Positions 61,908-64,000 of a DNA stretch of 64,000 nt are shown here, piece by piece. Position numbers and translations under genes: made by a program. This DNA comes from Paludisphaera borealis (lineage in GTDB: Bacteria; Planctomycetota; Planctomycetia; Isosphaerales; Isosphaeraceae), in assembly GCF_001956985.1 (NCBI RefSeq), contig NZ_CP019082.1, positions 2,232,001 through 2,296,000 of the forward strand. Reading direction: 5' to 3'. Position 1 is the first letter of the stretch, and each line of letters opens with the position of its first letter. The notes under the pieces were generated by a model. That model was not told where the DNA came from and ran no database searches. It worked only from the letters and a program-made list of their open reading frames with translations.

Positions 61908-63224
61908 ATGAGCCACGACCCGGAAGACGCCGCTCCCCTGGAACCTCGACGACCGCGCCGCCCGCCGCAAGGCGACGACGAACCACCCCAGCACCCCGCG
62001 CGCGCGGGGTTCGGTGAGAGCACTTTCCAGCCGGCCCCCGGGCGCTCGGGATCGGCCGGCTCGAAACCGAGACCGAAGCCGAAGCCGTCGGGCGACGCGC
62101 CGTCGTCCCGGCCGGCCGGCGTTCGCGAGGTGGTCGAGGCCGGCCCGAAGTGGCACGAGCGCATCCTGTTCGGACGGGTCAGCTCGGGACAACTCGCGCA
62201 GTTCTGTCGCCAGTTCGGCGCGTATTTACAGGCCGGGGTCGATTTCAACCGGGCGCTGTCGAGCCTCGAACAGCAGTTCGAGCGGACGGCCCTCGGCCCG
62301 GTGATCGGCCGGATGCGAACCAACATCAAGGCCGGCTCGACGCTCGAAGAAGCCATGTCGCGCGACAAGCGGGTCTTCGGCACGATGTTCTTGAGCATGA
62401 TCCGCGTGGCCGAGGCGCGCGGGGGCGTCCCCGAAACGCTCAAGCTGCTGAGCCGGCACTATGAATCGCGGCAGCGGTTGATCCGCCAGGCCCGGTCGGC
62501 CATGATCTACCCAATCATCGTCCTGACGCTCGCCGGCGGCGTGGTCGCGCTGATCACGATCTTCTTGCTGCCGATGTTCGCCTCGCTGCTCTCGGACATC
62601 AGCCGGAAGGCCCAGCTTCCCTGGGCGAGCCGGGCGCTCTTGGCCTTCAGCGGGTTCATCTCGGCGGGCGGCTGGTGGCTGTTTCCGCTGGTGCTGATCG
62701 GCGTGCCGGTGTTTCTCTTCCAGGTCTACAAGGCCCCGGCCGGCAAGGCGATCCTCGACCGCGTGATCCTGAGGCTTCCGGTCTTCGGCTCGTTGTGCCG
62801 CAAGCTCGACACCAGCCGATTCGCCCGCACGCTGGCGACCCTGCTCGACGCCGGCGTTGACGTCGGCAGCTCGATGGATCTGACCGCGCAGGTCGTCTCC
62901 ATGACCCCGATCCGTAACGCCGTCCTGGCGGCCAAGGACCAGGTGATGCAAGGCAAGGATCTGAGCGCGGCGCTTCGGCCGTCGCGGCAGTTCAATCACG
63001 ACGTCTACGCCGTCCTCGAATCGGGCGAGGAGACCGGCAAGATCCCCGAGAGTCTCAATCACCTGGCCGACGACTACGAGGAACAGGTCACGCACATGGT
63101 CAAGAACATGGGCGAGCTGATCCAGCCGCTCTTGATCCTGATGCTCGGCGGCCTCGTCCTGTTCATCATTCTGGCCGTGATGATGCCTTACATCCAGATT
63201 CTGACGTCGCTGTCGGGGGGCTGA
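61908..63224 (+). CDS. Type II secretion/type IV pilus inner-membrane protein (GspF/PilC)
   Basis: A 438-residue GspF/PilC-family protein. The first 80 residues are Pro/Arg-rich and disordered; then two copies of the T2SSF cytoplasmic domain (LAQFCRQFGAYLQAGVDFNR and TSRFARTLATLLDAGVDVGS) are separated by two membrane helices (MIYPIIVLTLAGGVVALITI, WWLFPLVLIGVPVFLF), with a final helix near the C-terminus (LLILMLGGLVLFIILAVMM). It forms the inner-membrane platform for pilin assembly. ATG 61908 follows CGGAG. It is 58 bp after gcvPB and may be read through from that operon; no other pilus gene is in the window. Confidence 0.93.
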   Translation: MSHDPEDAAPLEPRRPRRPPQGDDEPPQHPARAGFGESTFQPAPGRSGSAGSKPRPKPKPSGDAPSSRPAGVREVVEAGPKWHERILFGRVSSGQLAQFCRQFGAYLQAGVDFNRALSSLEQQFERTALGPVIGRMRTNIKAGSTLEEAMSRDKRVFGTMFLSMIRVAEARGGVPETLKLLSRHYESRQRLIRQARSAMIYPIIVLTLAGGVVALITIFLLPMFASLLSDISRKAQLPWASRALLAFSGFISAGGWWLFPLVLIGVPVFLFQVYKAPAGKAILDRVILRLPVFGSLCRKLDTSRFARTLATLLDAGVDVGSSMDLTAQVVSMTPIRNAVLAAKDQVMQGKDLSAALRPSRQFNHDVYAVLESGEETGKIPESLNHLADDYEEQVTHMVKNMGELIQPLLILMLGGLVLFIILAVMMPYIQILTSLSGG

Positions 63225-63264
63225 TTCGACCGGCGGACGAATCGAATGAGCGGGGGGCAAACGA

Positions 63265-63296
63265 AACGAGGCCGGACCAAATGGTCCGGCCTCGTT
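63265..63296. terminator. Bidirectional hairpin terminator
   Basis: AACGAGGCCGGACCA (63265-63279) pairs perfectly with 63282-63296 across a two-base loop (or 14 bp with a four-base loop). It lies between the convergent gspF-like gene and the gene entering from the right edge, so it probably ends both transcripts. A short T pair only follows. Confidence 0.8.
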
Positions 63297-63325
63297 CGCG
63301 TTGACTACGACCTTGGGCTGTCGGC

Positions 63326-64000
63326 TCACCTGCCGGCCACGAAGCTCGGCGGGGTGCGACGGACGGTCGCGAGCTTGGGGGTCTTGACCGCGACGGGCGT
63401 TGGGCGAGCGGCTCGCTGGGCCGCTTGCCTGGCGGCGAGGGCGGCTTTCTGGGCCTGTTGCTTGGCGGCGGCGGCGGCCCGGTTGGCGGCCGCGGCGCCG
63501 GCGTTGGTTTTCACGGGCGTCGGCTTCCGGGTCGGCGTCTTGCCGCCCTTGCCGACGGTCACCGGCGCGGCGGCCGGAGGAGGCGTGACGGGCGCGGCCG
63601 GGGGCGCCGCCGGGTCGGGCGTCGTCGGCACGGAGGACGGCGGAACCACGACCGGGTTGGTGACGACCGGAGGCGTGACGACCGGGGGCGTAACGACCGG
63701 CGTGTTCGGCGCCGGGGCCGCGGTGTTCAGGTAGACCTTGTCGGCGTACCCGGAGACCGTCTGGCCGCTCTTGTTCTTGAGCGAGCCCGCCGCCACCGAC
63801 ACGTTCACGTTGCCGCTGGTGTTGAATTTCCCGCTGAGCGTGAACGCGACGGTGTGCGAGTCGAGCATCACGGCGGACGTCGAGACGATCGGCGAGGCGG
63901 AATTGACCCCCGCTCCGCTGAGCGAGAGGGCGTTGGCCTTCAGGCTCGAAGGGTCGACGTCGTTCGAGAAGTTGACGATGACGGTGTTGGGCAAGGCGGA
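63326..64000 (-). CDS. C-terminal part of a surface-type protein, 5' end beyond window
   Basis: The visible 224 residues are the C-terminus of a longer gene; the frame is open to the window edge and the internal TTG at 63994 is not a convincing start. The first 95 residues resemble an Ig-like (SbsA/Big_5-type) beta-sandwich (TVIVNFSNDVDPSSLKANAL, LSGKFNTSGNVNVSVAAG). A proline-rich stretch with repeated TPPVV units follows (about 97-145), then a basic Ala/Lys/Arg-rich tail (AAAKQQAQKAALAARQAAQR). This suggests a secreted or cell-surface protein with a cell-wall or polyanion-binding tail. The rest of the domain order is unknown. Confidence 0.75.
   Translation of the reverse strand, partial: SALPNTVIVNFSNDVDPSSLKANALSLSGAGVNSASPIVSTSAVMLDSHTVAFTLSGKFNTSGNVNVSVAAGSLKNKSGQTVSGYADKVYLNTAAPAPNTPVVTPPVVTPPVVTNPVVVPPSSVPTTPDPAAPPAAPVTPPPAAAPVTVGKGGKTPTRKPTPVKTNAGAAAANRAAAAAKQQAQKAALAARQAAQRAARPTPVAVKTPKLATVRRTPPSFVAGR

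Noticed and set aside
1-64000. tRNA, rRNA, CRISPR arrays, insertion sequences
   Set aside because: T-loop-like GGTTCGAATC strings (for example in the secA-like gene near 22045) lie inside coding regions without cloverleaf partners; no direct-repeat arrays with equal spacers or transposase genes were seen.

Overview
The window is high-GC, densely coded DNA from a planctomycete, most likely of the Isosphaeraceae (Isosphaera/Singulisphaera/Paludisphaera-like). The assignment rests on gene content: a CxxCH/DUF1587-1592-1588-1585 protein paired with a Tat-exported DUF1552 protein, zinc-ribbon membrane kinases and paralogues, an ECF sigma factor carrying a long membrane extension, a MurB/FtsQ-like pair without ftsA/ftsZ, DUF1570 and DUF1254 exported proteins, and intergenic palindromic repeats. 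No rRNA, tRNA, CRISPR array, prophage or insertion sequence was seen.

Layout. 1-8250 (minus): an acyl-CoA catabolic operon with a class III aminotransferase, an unrecognised 470-aa protein, an acyl-CoA carboxylase beta subunit, AtuA, an AtuA-C-terminal-domain/enoyl-CoA-hydratase fusion and an acyl-CoA synthetase cut by the left edge. 8442-17898: a small hypothetical protein, a Gfo/Idh/MocA oxidoreductase, a membrane Ser/Thr kinase, and a coupled YfhO-like membrane protein/M14 peptidase pair. 18099-23161 (plus): zinc-ribbon membrane protein, MurB, FtsQ-like protein and a shortened SecA, i.e. envelope biogenesis. 23254-26613: DUF1570 putative metalloprotease, sugar-nucleotide epimerase, SGNH hydrolase. 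26873-29845: a 990-aa ORF joining an ECF sigma factor, membrane segments, a glycine-rich region and an M16 metallopeptidase with an intact HxxEH-x76-E signature. 29965-36774: ROK kinase, RecJ, and a tightly coupled four-gene minus-strand operon ending in corA.

36775-37974 holds no convincing gene but a degenerate tandem array of about 84-bp period. 37975-45069 has DUF1254 and metallo-beta-lactamase proteins, a cluster of two palindromic repeats, a helical-repeat gene split by an in-frame TAG, membrane and LRR proteins and a Tat-exported oxidoreductase. 45319-50102 carries the DUF1592/DUF1552 pair and an exported prenyltransferase-repeat protein with a haem-type motif. 50187-52001 is a membrane MutS-like ATPase.

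52279-57126 is a translationally coupled three-gene operon: a helical protein, a 79-aa WXG100-like hairpin protein and a 1,328-aa membrane-anchored FtsK/SpoIIIE ATPase. It resembles a minimal type VII-like secretion or DNA/protein-pumping machine and, with the sigma-M16 fusion, is the best candidate for an undescribed system. 57247-61849 is the glycine cleavage operon gcvT-gcvH-gcvPA-gcvPB, followed by a GspF/PilC-like protein and, convergent across a strong hairpin, the C-terminus of a surface-type protein cut by the right edge.
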